A DNA stretch of 32,671 bases. It comes from Porphyromonadaceae bacterium UBA7572 (lineage in GTDB: Bacteria; Bacteroidota; Bacteroidia; Bacteroidales; Muribaculaceae). The translations under genes and the position numbers were made by a program. Positions 1 to 7,427 of the stretch are shown here, piece by piece (positions within the stretch are counted from its first letter, which is position 1; each line of letters opens with the position of its first letter). The notes below the pieces were generated by a model. That model saw nothing but the letters and a program-made list of their open reading frames with translations. It did no database searches and had not been told where the DNA came from. Location: contig DLLC01000034.1 in assembly GCA_002476625.1 (NCBI GenBank), forward strand, positions 80,396 through 113,066. The letters are read 5' to 3'.

Positions 1-2
1 TG

Positions 3-1346
3 GATACTGTTAAGGAGGGCATGAAAGTGACCCGTACCGGACAGATTGCGTCAATTCCTGTTGGTGAAGGTCTTCTTGGCCGTGTCATCAACGTGCTCGG
101 TGAGCCTATCGACGGCAAAGGACCGATTGAAGGCGATTTGCTCCGCCTTCCTCTTGAGCGCAAGGCTCCTGGTGTGATTTTCCGTCAGCCAGTGAATCAG
201 CCTTTGCAAACAGGCTTGAAGGCCATCGACTCTATGATCCCAATCGGCCGCGGACAGCGTGAGCTGATCATTGGCGACCGCCAGATTGGTAAAACTGCTA
301 TTGCACTCGACACTATTATCAACCAGAAAGCTGGTTATGAGGTTGGAAAGCCGGTATATTGCATTTATGTGGCTATTGGCCAGAAAGCTTCCACTGTGGC
401 CACTCTCGTGAATGAGCTCAATCAGCATGGCGCTATGCCATACTCTATAGTGGTGGCTGCCACTGCCGCCGACTCCGCTGCAATGCGCTATTACGCGCCA
501 TTCGCTGGTGCCGCCATTGGTGAGTTCTTCCGCGACTCAGGCCGCGACGCGCTTGTCGTTTACGACGACTTGTCGAAGCAGGCTGTGGCTTATCGTGAGA
601 TTTCTCTGATTTTGAAGCGTCCTTCCGGTCGAGAGGCTTACCCTGGTGATATCTTCTATCTGCACAGCCGTCTTTTGGAGCGCGCTGCAAAGATTAACGA
701 CAACCAGGAAGTGGCCGCCGCTATGAACGACCTTCCTGAGGCCCTCAAGCCAATGGTGAAAGGCGGAGGCTCGCTCACAGCTCTTCCTATTATCGAAACC
801 CAGGCAGGCGACGTGTCGGCATATATTCCAACCAACGTGATTTCAATTACCGACGGTCAGATTTATCTTGAGTCGTCGCTCTTCAACAATGGTATTCGAC
901 CAGCTGTTAATGTGGGTATATCAGTGTCGCGTGTGGGTGGTAATGCCCAAATCAAATGTATGAAGAAAGTGGCCGGTACGCTGAAGATCGCTCAGGCGCA
1001 ATTCCGTGAGCTTGAGTCGTTCACCAAGTTTGGTGGCGACATCGATCCTGTGACAGCCCGCACAATCGACACCGGTCGCAAAAATGAGCGTCTGCTCGTT
1101 CAGCCTCAATATGAGCCAGTGCCTGTGGAAGAACAGGTGGCTGTGATTTATTGCGGTGTGAACGGCTTGCTTGAAAAGGTGCCAATGGACAAGGTGCACG
1201 AGTTTGAAAAGTTGTTTATCCAATATCTCCACGCTAAGCATCAGACCGATGTTCTTGATGTGCTGAAGAGCGGAAAGATTGACGACGACGTGCAGGCAAA
1301 ACTAAAAGCTGCGGCACTTGAAATAGCTGGTAAATATTCTGCATAA
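3..1346 (+). CDS. atpA: ATP synthase F1 subunit alpha, 5' end missing
   Basis: Alpha subunit of the F1 catalytic head of ATP synthase, on the cytoplasmic face of the inner membrane; it carries the non-catalytic nucleotide sites and alternates with beta. The reading frame is open to the left edge, so the first visible Met (position 21) is internal; about 447 residues are visible of a protein usually just over 500. Seen: the conserved GRVINVLGEPIDG segment, the P-loop GDRQIGKT about 90 residues in, and the Walker B-like ALVVYDDLSKQAVAYR stretch with the following PSGREAYPGD. The P-loop has Ile where most alpha subunits have Thr (GDRQTGKT); this is a variable position of GxxxxGKT, so function is probably kept. 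The stop at 1344-1346 is followed 47 bases later by atpG, with which it is surely co-transcribed. Confidence 0.97.
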   Translation, partial: DTVKEGMKVTRTGQIASIPVGEGLLGRVINVLGEPIDGKGPIEGDLLRLPLERKAPGVIFRQPVNQPLQTGLKAIDSMIPIGRGQRELIIGDRQIGKTAIALDTIINQKAGYEVGKPVYCIYVAIGQKASTVATLVNELNQHGAMPYSIVVAATAADSAAMRYYAPFAGAAIGEFFRDSGRDALVVYDDLSKQAVAYREISLILKRPSGREAYPGDIFYLHSRLLERAAKINDNQEVAAAMNDLPEALKPMVKGGGSLTALPIIETQAGDVSAYIPTNVISITDGQIYLESSLFNNGIRPAVNVGISVSRVGGNAQIKCMKKVAGTLKIAQAQFRELESFTKFGGDIDPVTARTIDTGRKNERLLVQPQYEPVPVEEQVAVIYCGVNGLLEKVPMDKVHEFEKLFIQYLHAKHQTDVLDVLKSGKIDDDVQAKLKAAALEIAGKYSA

Positions 1347-1393
1347 TCCGACTCAGGCGGACACATGCAAGAGAAAGGAGAATAAACAATTAT

Positions 1394-2281
1394 ATGTCAA
1401 CATTAAGAGAACTAAAAAGTAGAATTGGCTCGGTTTCATCCACTCAAAAAACCACAAGTGCGATGAAGATGATTTCTTCGGCCAAGATGCATAAGTTCAC
1501 CTCTCAACTTCAGCGCCTGCTGCCTTACCGCAATATGGTGCAGGGGGTGATAGGTCACTTGCTTGCCACTGATATGGAATATTCGTCACCGTTGATAACT
1601 CAACGTGAGGTGAAGAATGTGGCTTTGGTGGCTTTCGGTTCCGACGATGGCTTGTGCGGAGCATTCAATATCTATGTGGGTAAGTTCTTGCTCAGCACAG
1701 TGGAGGCCGTTAAGGAGAAATATGGCCAAAATGTTGCTATAACGATTATTCCCGTCGGGAAAAAAATTGCAAAGATGCTGCATTCGGTGAAAAATGCACA
1801 GTTTGCTGTTCGTGATTTGGCAGGTGTCAACACCCGCAGCAATGCCGAGCAGCTTCACGACTTCACCGACCTGCTCCGCACAGCTTTCCTCGATGGCACT
1901 TACGATCTGGTGAACATGGTGTATATGCACTTCAAGAGCACCAGTAAGCAGATTGCCACTTGCGACCAGATGCTACCTGTTAGCTACGAGGCTCTCGTGG
2001 CTAATGCCGACAGAAAGTCAGGCAATCAGCCATGTATCTTCGAACCCGACGCCAACTCGATTTTCAACAGCGTGCTTCCTCTTTATATCCGCTCCATGAT
2101 GCAGGAGGTGTTTACTGAGAGTTGTGCCTCAGAGCAGGCTTCCCGTGTGATGGCTATGCAGACTGCGAGCGACAATGCTAAAGACCTGCTCGACGACCTC
2201 AATCTTGAGTACAACAAGCTGCGTCAGCAGGGTATCACTACCGAACTGCTCGACATTGTGGGAGGACAGGTGAAGCGCTGA
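1394..2281 (+). CDS. atpG: ATP synthase F1 subunit gamma
   Basis: Central rotating shaft of F1, coupling proton flow through Fo to catalysis in alpha/beta. At 295 residues it has the normal family length. Seen: the signature N-terminal coiled-coil helix (STLRELKSRIGSVSSTQKT, then AMKMISSAKM), the globular middle domain (FGSDDGLCGAFN), and the C-terminal helix with SEQASRVMAMQTASDNA and the closing ITTELLDIVGGQ. The ATG lies about 13 bases after a GAAAGGAGAA ribosome-binding stretch (from about 1372). It is the last gene of the ATP synthase operon visible here: a hairpin terminator follows within 25 bases. The order alpha-gamma at the end of the cluster, with beta and epsilon placed elsewhere, is common in Bacteroidetes. 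Confidence 0.97.
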   Translation: MSTLRELKSRIGSVSSTQKTTSAMKMISSAKMHKFTSQLQRLLPYRNMVQGVIGHLLATDMEYSSPLITQREVKNVALVAFGSDDGLCGAFNIYVGKFLLSTVEAVKEKYGQNVAITIIPVGKKIAKMLHSVKNAQFAVRDLAGVNTRSNAEQLHDFTDLLRTAFLDGTYDLVNMVYMHFKSTSKQIATCDQMLPVSYEALVANADRKSGNQPCIFEPDANSIFNSVLPLYIRSMMQEVFTESCASEQASRVMAMQTASDNAKDLLDDLNLEYNKLRQQGITTELLDIVGGQVKR

Positions 2282-2305
2282 TTGAGCATACTCATTTATA
2301 ATTGG

Positions 2306-2359
2306 CTATCCCCGGTGCTATACCGGCCGGGAATAGTTTCAATTTTACTTTATTTTTTT
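2306..2359 (+). terminator. Rho-independent terminator after atpG
   Basis: A 10-bp stem (CTATCCCCGG at 2306-2315 with CCGGGAATAG at 2327-2336, one mismatch) is followed by a T-rich tail ending in a run of seven T (2353-2359). It ends the ATP synthase operon and separates it from the nuo unit. Confidence 0.85.
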
Positions 2360-2387
2360 AAAAAACTTCGGTATAGAATTAGATTTG
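2353..2387 (+). promoter_or_regulatory. Putative Bacteroidetes-type promoter before nuoI
   Basis: TAGATTTG at 2380-2387 fits the Bacteroidetes -7 consensus TAnnTTTG. The -33 side is only a T run (2353-2359) about 20 bases upstream, not a clean TTTG. Transcription would start near 2391-2395, giving a very short leader before the nuoI ATG at 2406. Lying right after a strong terminator, it supports nuoI as the first gene of its own transcript. Confidence 0.5.
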
Positions 2388-2405
2388 ATATTGACTTAAT
2401 TACTT

Positions 2406-2999
2406 ATGAGCATTAAGGAGTATTTTTCTTCTCTTTTTAAGGGCACTTACAGCCTGATAAAGGGTATGGAGGTGACGGGTAAGGAACTCGTGACCAAGAA
2501 GGTTACTGAACAGTACCCCGAAAACCGAGATACACTGCAAATCCCAGAAAGGTTTAGGGCCACTCTCCAGTTTGTTTACGACGAGGAGGGCTACCATAAA
2601 TGTACTGGCTGTAGGACTTGCGAGCGTAATTGCCCGAATGGCACTATCCAGATCACCACTAAAATGGTGGATCTGCCCAACGGCAAAAAGAAAATGAAGC
2701 TCGAAAAATACATATACGACCTTGGAAGTTGCACATTCTGCGACCTTTGTGTGCTTTCATGCCCATTCAAGGCCATTGAATTCAGCAATGATTTCGAGCA
2801 GTCAGTTTTCCGCCGCGAGGCTTTGATCAAGCAGCTTAACTATCTGCCTGAAAAAGAAAAACCCGCTCCGGCTCCTGTGGTTAAGCCAGCCCCAGCAGCG
2901 GCTTCTGCTGTGAATACGGAAAAGGCTTCTAAGCCAGCTGCCGCAGCTACAAGTGCCAATGCGCCAGAAAACAAATCAGAAAATAAAGAAAACAAATAA
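2406..2999 (+). CDS. nuoI: NADH-quinone oxidoreductase subunit I (8Fe ferredoxin-like)
   Basis: Peripheral subunit of complex I that carries clusters N6a and N6b and passes electrons toward NuoB and quinone. Both 4Fe-4S motifs are intact: CTGCRTCERNCP (Cys 66, 69, 72, 76) and CTFCDLCVLSCP (Cys 109, 112, 115, 119). The N-terminal amphipathic helix is present (YFSSLFKGTYSLIKGMEVTGKEL). After about residue 150 there is an unusual 45-residue tail rich in Ala, Pro, Lys and Glu, probably disordered. The gene stands first in its transcript, behind a terminator and a putative promoter; nuoA, B, CD and H, which normally precede nuoI, are not beside it. nuoJ follows after two bases, so the two are translationally close. 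Confidence 0.96.
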   Translation: MSIKEYFSSLFKGTYSLIKGMEVTGKELVTKKVTEQYPENRDTLQIPERFRATLQFVYDEEGYHKCTGCRTCERNCPNGTIQITTKMVDLPNGKKKMKLEKYIYDLGSCTFCDLCVLSCPFKAIEFSNDFEQSVFRREALIKQLNYLPEKEKPAPAPVVKPAPAAASAVNTEKASKPAAAATSANAPENKSENKENK

Positions 3000-3001
3000 A
3001 C

Positions 3002-3517
3002 ATGGATTCAGTAGGAAATATTATTTTGTATTTCATAATTGCGCTTGCAATTATCGTGTTCTCGGTACTGGCGGTCACCACGCGTAAGATTTTACGCTCG
3101 GCTACTTACCTGCTGTTTGTGCTCTTTGCCACTGCTCTCATTTATTTTCAGCTCGACTTCGAGTTTTTGGGCGCCGTGCAGATTGCCGTGTATGCAGGTG
3201 GCATTCTTGTGCTGTTTGTGTTTGCAATTATGCTTACCCACAAGCCTGGCAAGGAAGCAGAGCCTCTCACTTCGCAAAAGCGAATTCTGGGTGTGTCGGC
3301 AGCTGCCGCCGGCGTGGCTGTCTGTGGCTACGCGTTGTTCAGTTATTGCCAGTTCTGTACCCAGAAGCTGTTGCCTGCAGGTGATTACAGCATTGAACAG
3401 ATAGGAAAGGCACTGCTCAACAGTGATAAATTTGGACTCTTGCTGCCGTTTGAGGCCGTGAGTGTTTTGTTGTTAGCATGTATTATAGGTGGTGTAGTGG
3501 TTGCTCGCCGTCGTTAA
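3002..3517 (+). CDS. nuoJ: NADH-quinone oxidoreductase subunit J
   Basis: Small membrane subunit of complex I, next to NuoK and NuoH in the proton-pumping arm. It has 171 residues and about five hydrophobic segments, with the last ending in VLLLACIIGGVVVARRR, typical of NuoJ. The conserved helix 3 region reads FLGAVQIAVYAGGILVLFVF, holding the YAG-[AG]-I-x-VLF pattern of the family and the flexible helix thought to link quinone reduction to pumping. It begins two bases after nuoI, and the nuoK ribosome-binding site starts three bases after its stop, so it sits in a tightly packed operon. Length and motifs are ordinary. Confidence 0.95.
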   Translation: MDSVGNIILYFIIALAIIVFSVLAVTTRKILRSATYLLFVLFATALIYFQLDFEFLGAVQIAVYAGGILVLFVFAIMLTHKPGKEAEPLTSQKRILGVSAAAAGVAVCGYALFSYCQFCTQKLLPAGDYSIEQIGKALLNSDKFGLLLPFEAVSVLLLACIIGGVVVARRR

Positions 3518-3520
3518 TGT

Positions 3521-3528
3521 AGGAGGAG
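3521..3528 (+). promoter_or_regulatory. Ribosome-binding site deciding the nuoK start
   Basis: AGGAGGAG lies 5 bases before the ATG at 3534 and 2 bases before the ATG at 3531. It excludes an upstream TTG at 3501, inside nuoJ, as the start. Such a strong Shine-Dalgarno sequence stands out, because most starts in this window lack one. Confidence 0.75.
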
Positions 3529-3533
3529 AAATG

Positions 3534-3845
3534 ATGGATATAAATATATTGATGTATCTTGTTCCCAGCCTCATTATGTTTGGCTGTGGCATCTATGGTT
3601 TCATTACCCGAAAGAATATGATTGCAATTTTGATATCGCTTGAGCTGATGCTCAACTCCGTGGATATTAATTTTGCTGTGTTTAACCGATATTTGTTCCC
3701 TGAGCAGATGGACGGCATGTTTTTCGCCTTGTTTGCAATAGCAATTGCCGCAGCCGAAACAGCCGTTGCGCTGGCTATTGTGATCAATGTGTTCCGCATT
3801 GCCAAGAAAGTGGACATTAATCAAATATCTAAACTGAAGTTCTAA
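3534..3845 (+). CDS. nuoK: NADH-quinone oxidoreductase subunit K
   Basis: Membrane subunit of complex I related to MrpC, with three transmembrane helices. From ATG 3534 it gives 103 residues, matching the usual 100-102. The open frame extends to a TTG at 3501, but this would overlap nuoJ and precede the AGGAGG site, so I reject it. ATG 3531 would add one Met. Seen: the GIYGFITRKNMIAILISLELMLN segment holding the conserved membrane Glu (SLELML), and a second acidic position in AIAAAETAVALAI, equivalent to the Glu pair needed for proton transfer. nuoL follows after five bases. Confidence 0.95.
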   Translation: MDINILMYLVPSLIMFGCGIYGFITRKNMIAILISLELMLNSVDINFAVFNRYLFPEQMDGMFFALFAIAIAAAETAVALAIVINVFRIAKKVDINQISKLKF

Positions 3846-3850
3846 GACTT

Positions 3851-5842
3851 ATGGATTTTAATATTACTATTGCAGTCGTAGCTCTTCCGCTTCTCATGTT
3901 CCTTTTCTTGGGGCTTGCAGGTGTGAAGATGGGGCGTAAGCTCACAGGCGTGATTGGCGTGATTGGCCAGGGCGTCACCACTGTTCTTGCTTATGGCGTG
4001 GCTCTTACCTACTTCTTTGGCACGGGCCAGGGTCAAATAGCCGACGGCGTTCGTCAAACCGTGATTGTGGCTGACTGGAACTGGCTGAATCTTGGCGACA
4101 AGGTGATGGCCAATATTGGCTTTGAGCTTGACCCAATCTCGGCAATGATGCTCATCGTGATTACTACCATCTCGTTCTTTGTCCACCTTTACAGCTTGGG
4201 CTATATGAGCGACCACGACGGAAAGGCAGAAAAAGGTTTTCAGCGCTATTATTCGTTCCTCGCCTTGTTCACTTTCTCGATGTTAGGAATGGTGGTGGCC
4301 ACCAACATTTTCCAGATTTTTGTGTTCTTTGAGATGGTGGGCGTGTCGTCTTACCTCCTCATTGGATTCTATTATAGCTCTCCAGCAGCTATTCACGCTT
4401 CGAAAAAGGCGTTTATTGTCACTCGTTTGGCCGACTTTTTCTTCCTTGTGGGTGTGATTGTGCTTGGCTGGACGGTGAGCACGCTCACCAGCCTTGTGCC
4501 AGAGGGTGGAAGCGCATTGAGTTTCCAGACCTTGCTCAGCAACCCTGACGCCATATCTTCAGCGCTTTCAAGCGTGAAGATATTTGGCCTGCCGGCTCTG
4601 CCGATGGCGCTTATTTGCATCTTCATTGGTGGTGCGGGTAAATCGGCCATGTATCCGCTTCACATTTGGCTTCCCGACGCTATGGAGGGCCCGACTCCAG
4701 TTTCGGCACTTATTCATGCCGCTACCATGGTTGTGGCTGGTGTATTCCTTGTGGCTCGCTTGTTCCCACTCTATGTGATTTGTGATGTGGCCATCAATGT
4801 GGTGGCTGTGACGGGCGCCTTCACTGCATTCTATGCTGCTGCTGTGGCGTGTGTACAGAGCGACATTAAGCGTGCGCTTGCATTCTCCACTCTTTCACAG
4901 ATTGCATATATGATGACTGCGCTTGGTGTAAGCACTGCGGCAGGCCATGGGGCAGAAGGTGGCTTGGGCTATATGGCTTCCATGTTCCACTTGTTCACTC
5001 ACGCCATGTTCAAGGCATTGCTCTTCTTGGTGGCTGGTGCGGTGATCCATGCTGTTCACAGCAATGAGAACAGCGCAATGCACGGTTTGAGCAAATACAT
5101 GCCAATAAGTAATTGGTCGTTCTTGATAGGCTGTTTGGCCATCTCTGGTATCCCTCCATTCGCTGGATTCTTCTCAAAGGATGAAATACTTGTAGCATGC
5201 TATGAGAAAGGCACCGTTTGGGGATTGTGGATGTCGATGGTGGCAGGTATGACAGCGTTCTACATGTTCCGCATCTACTTCCTCATCTTCCATTGGAAAG
5301 AACACCATGTGCACGATGGTCATGCTCAGCCTCACGAAGGCCCTTGGACAATGAGTGTGCCGCTGATAGCCTTGTCCGCTATTTCGGTGGTGGCTGGCCT
5401 TGTTCCTTTCGGCGACCTTGTGACCGTGGATGGCAAGGCACTTCATACCCATACCAACTGGACTGTGGCCATATCAAGTGTGTGCGTTGCCATTGTGGGC
5501 ATCGGTCTTGCATTTAAACTTTATTATAAAGAGAATCCACTCCCTACTCGCATGAAGAATGCTTGCAGTGGACTTTGGGAAGCCGCTTACCGCCGCTTCT
5601 ACATGGACGAGCTATACCAGTTCATCACTCACAAGGTGATTTTCCAGAAGATATGCAAGCCAATCGCTTGGTTTGATCGCCATTGCATAGACGGATTCTT
5701 CAATTTGCTCGCCGACCTTACCAACAGCTGCAGTTTCGCTATTCGTCGTTTGCAGTCGGGTAATGTCCAAAGCTATGTATATGTTTACCTAATGGGTGCA
5801 TTGCTCCTTGCGGTAGTAACGATGTTGTGTGTGCTCATCTAA
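3851..5842 (+). CDS. nuoL: NADH-quinone oxidoreductase subunit L
   Basis: The largest antiporter-like proton-pumping subunit of complex I, at the far end of the membrane arm. At 663 residues it is slightly longer than the E. coli protein. Seen: helix 5 with the pumping Glu (FVFFEMVGVSSYLLIGFYY), helix 7 Lys in GAGKSAMYPLHIWLPDAMEG, the broken helix TPVSALIHAATMVVAGVFL, and FAGFFSKDEI in helix 12. The region after about residue 540 (ENPLPTRMKN onward) forms the long lateral helix and ends in a final membrane helix (YVYLMGALLLAVVTMLCVLI). All key charged residues are present. It starts five bases after nuoK, with no strong ribosome-binding site. Confidence 0.96.
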   Translation: MDFNITIAVVALPLLMFLFLGLAGVKMGRKLTGVIGVIGQGVTTVLAYGVALTYFFGTGQGQIADGVRQTVIVADWNWLNLGDKVMANIGFELDPISAMMLIVITTISFFVHLYSLGYMSDHDGKAEKGFQRYYSFLALFTFSMLGMVVATNIFQIFVFFEMVGVSSYLLIGFYYSSPAAIHASKKAFIVTRLADFFFLVGVIVLGWTVSTLTSLVPEGGSALSFQTLLSNPDAISSALSSVKIFGLPALPMALICIFIGGAGKSAMYPLHIWLPDAMEGPTPVSALIHAATMVVAGVFLVARLFPLYVICDVAINVVAVTGAFTAFYAAAVACVQSDIKRALAFSTLSQIAYMMTALGVSTAAGHGAEGGLGYMASMFHLFTHAMFKALLFLVAGAVIHAVHSNENSAMHGLSKYMPISNWSFLIGCLAISGIPPFAGFFSKDEILVACYEKGTVWGLWMSMVAGMTAFYMFRIYFLIFHWKEHHVHDGHAQPHEGPWTMSVPLIALSAISVVAGLVPFGDLVTVDGKALHTHTNWTVAISSVCVAIVGIGLAFKLYYKENPLPTRMKNACSGLWEAAYRRFYMDELYQFITHKVIFQKICKPIAWFDRHCIDGFFNLLADLTNSCSFAIRRLQSGNVQSYVYVYLMGALLLAVVTMLCVLI

Positions 5843-5869
5843 ACAATGGTTCTTTAAATTAAATTGATT

Positions 5870-7387
5870 ATGATTTTCGACAATATATTAATTTATTTCG
5901 TAATAGTCCCCATTCTCACTCTTTTGGGGCTCGCTCTATGCCAGAACAAGGGCATCAAGGCGATTAGAACTGTTGCAGCCACAGGAGCCACAGTGCTTGT
6001 GGCGTTGGCCATTTACCTCGTTGTATATTTCCTTCAAGAGCGTGGGGCAGGCAACAATGCCCCAATGCTCCTTACCGACAGTTGGTGCTGGTATGCTCCT
6101 CTGAATATTAATTTGGCGCTTGGCGTGGACGGCGTGTCGGTGGTGATGATTCTGCTTTCATCATTCATCGTGTTTGCCGGTGTGTTTGCCTCATGGGAAA
6201 TCAATCCACTGCCACGTCAGTTCTTCTTGTGGTTCTTCCTCCTCTCCATTGGTGTGTTTGGCTTCTTCATCTCAGTTGACCTCTTCACCATGTTTATGTT
6301 CTATGAGGTGGCCCTTATCCCTATGTATCTACTTATTGGCGTTTGGGGGTCGGGCAACAAGAACTACTCTGCAATGAAACTTACATTGATGCTGATGGGA
6401 GGCTCTGCGTTCCTGATGCTCAGCATCCTTGGCATTTATTATCACTCCTCTACAGACGGCAACCTCACTATGAACTTGCTGGAAGTGGCAAAGAACAACG
6501 CCATTCCTCATCAGTGGCAGCTTTATCTGTTCCCGATGGCATTTGTAGGTTTTGGTGTGCTTGGCGCTATGTTCCCATTCCACACATGGTCGCCCGATGG
6601 TCACGCATCTGCCCCTACGGCGGTATCGATGCTTCACGCCGGTGTGCTGATGAAGCTTGGTGGATATGGATGCTTCCGTATCGCCATTTATCTGATGCCT
6701 TATGCTGCCACCGAACTGGGCTGGATATTCCTTACACTCACTGGTATCAGTATAGTGTACGGAGCGTTCAGCGCATGTGTTCAGACAGACCTTAAGTATA
6801 TCAACGCTTATTCATCAGTAAGCCACTGTGGTATGGTGCTTTTCGCCATTTTGATGTATAATCAAACAGCAATGACGGGCGCTGTGCTTCAGATGCTCTC
6901 TCACGGCTTGATGACTGCACTGTTCTTCGCCCTTATTGGCCAGATTTATGGCCGCACCCACACACGCGACATCCGCGATATGGGCGGTATGATGCATATC
7001 ATGCCATATCTTGGCGTGGGATATGTGATAGCTGGTTTGGCCTCACTTGGCTTGCCAGGTTTGAGTGGCTTCGCCGCCGAGATGACCATCTTCTTCGGCT
7101 CATTCCAGGAGTCAGGTCTGTTGCAGCGCGTGTTCACTATTGCTGCTTGCGCCTCTATTGTGATAACCGCCGTGTATATTTTGCGAGTAGTGGGTAAGCT
7201 ACTCTTTGGAGAGGTTCAAAACGAGCATCACCGCGAGCTCACCGATGCGGTGTGGTATGAGCGTTTCAGCACCTCAGTGCTTATCTGCTCCGTGGCTGCA
7301 ATTGGCTGCTTCCCTAACTTCTTCGGCGACATTATTCGTGATAGCTTCCTTCCGGTAGTTGATGCTATTAAAGATGTGGTACTGTAA
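5870..7387 (+). CDS. nuoM: NADH-quinone oxidoreductase subunit M
   Basis: Second antiporter-like pumping subunit, 505 residues. I choose ATG 5870 over the in-frame TTG at 5864, which adds only two residues. Seen: helix 5 Glu in MFYEVALIPMYLLIG, helix 8 Lys in HAGVLMKLGGYG, and helix 12 Glu in GFAAEMTIFFGSF. The helix 7 region reads FGVLGAMFPFHTWSPDGHAS. Set against the E. coli stretch AVKMPVVPLHGWLPDAH, the conserved Lys is replaced by Leu, while Lys is kept at the matching place in NuoL and NuoN here. This may be a lineage-wide feature. The gene is 27 bases after nuoL and 40 before nuoN, in the same unit. Confidence 0.95.
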   Translation: MIFDNILIYFVIVPILTLLGLALCQNKGIKAIRTVAATGATVLVALAIYLVVYFLQERGAGNNAPMLLTDSWCWYAPLNINLALGVDGVSVVMILLSSFIVFAGVFASWEINPLPRQFFLWFFLLSIGVFGFFISVDLFTMFMFYEVALIPMYLLIGVWGSGNKNYSAMKLTLMLMGGSAFLMLSILGIYYHSSTDGNLTMNLLEVAKNNAIPHQWQLYLFPMAFVGFGVLGAMFPFHTWSPDGHASAPTAVSMLHAGVLMKLGGYGCFRIAIYLMPYAATELGWIFLTLTGISIVYGAFSACVQTDLKYINAYSSVSHCGMVLFAILMYNQTAMTGAVLQMLSHGLMTALFFALIGQIYGRTHTRDIRDMGGMMHIMPYLGVGYVIAGLASLGLPGLSGFAAEMTIFFGSFQESGLLQRVFTIAACASIVITAVYILRVVGKLLFGEVQNEHHRELTDAVWYERFSTSVLICSVAAIGCFPNFFGDIIRDSFLPVVDAIKDVVL

Positions 7388-7427
7388 AAATAAAAGTGTT
7401 GAATTTAAAAATCGATAAGATATAAAA

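Noticed and set aside
6343..6795. 150-codon + strand frame inside nuoM
   Set aside because: Out-of-frame shadow of nuoM; composition rich in Cys, Arg and Trp and without family resemblance.
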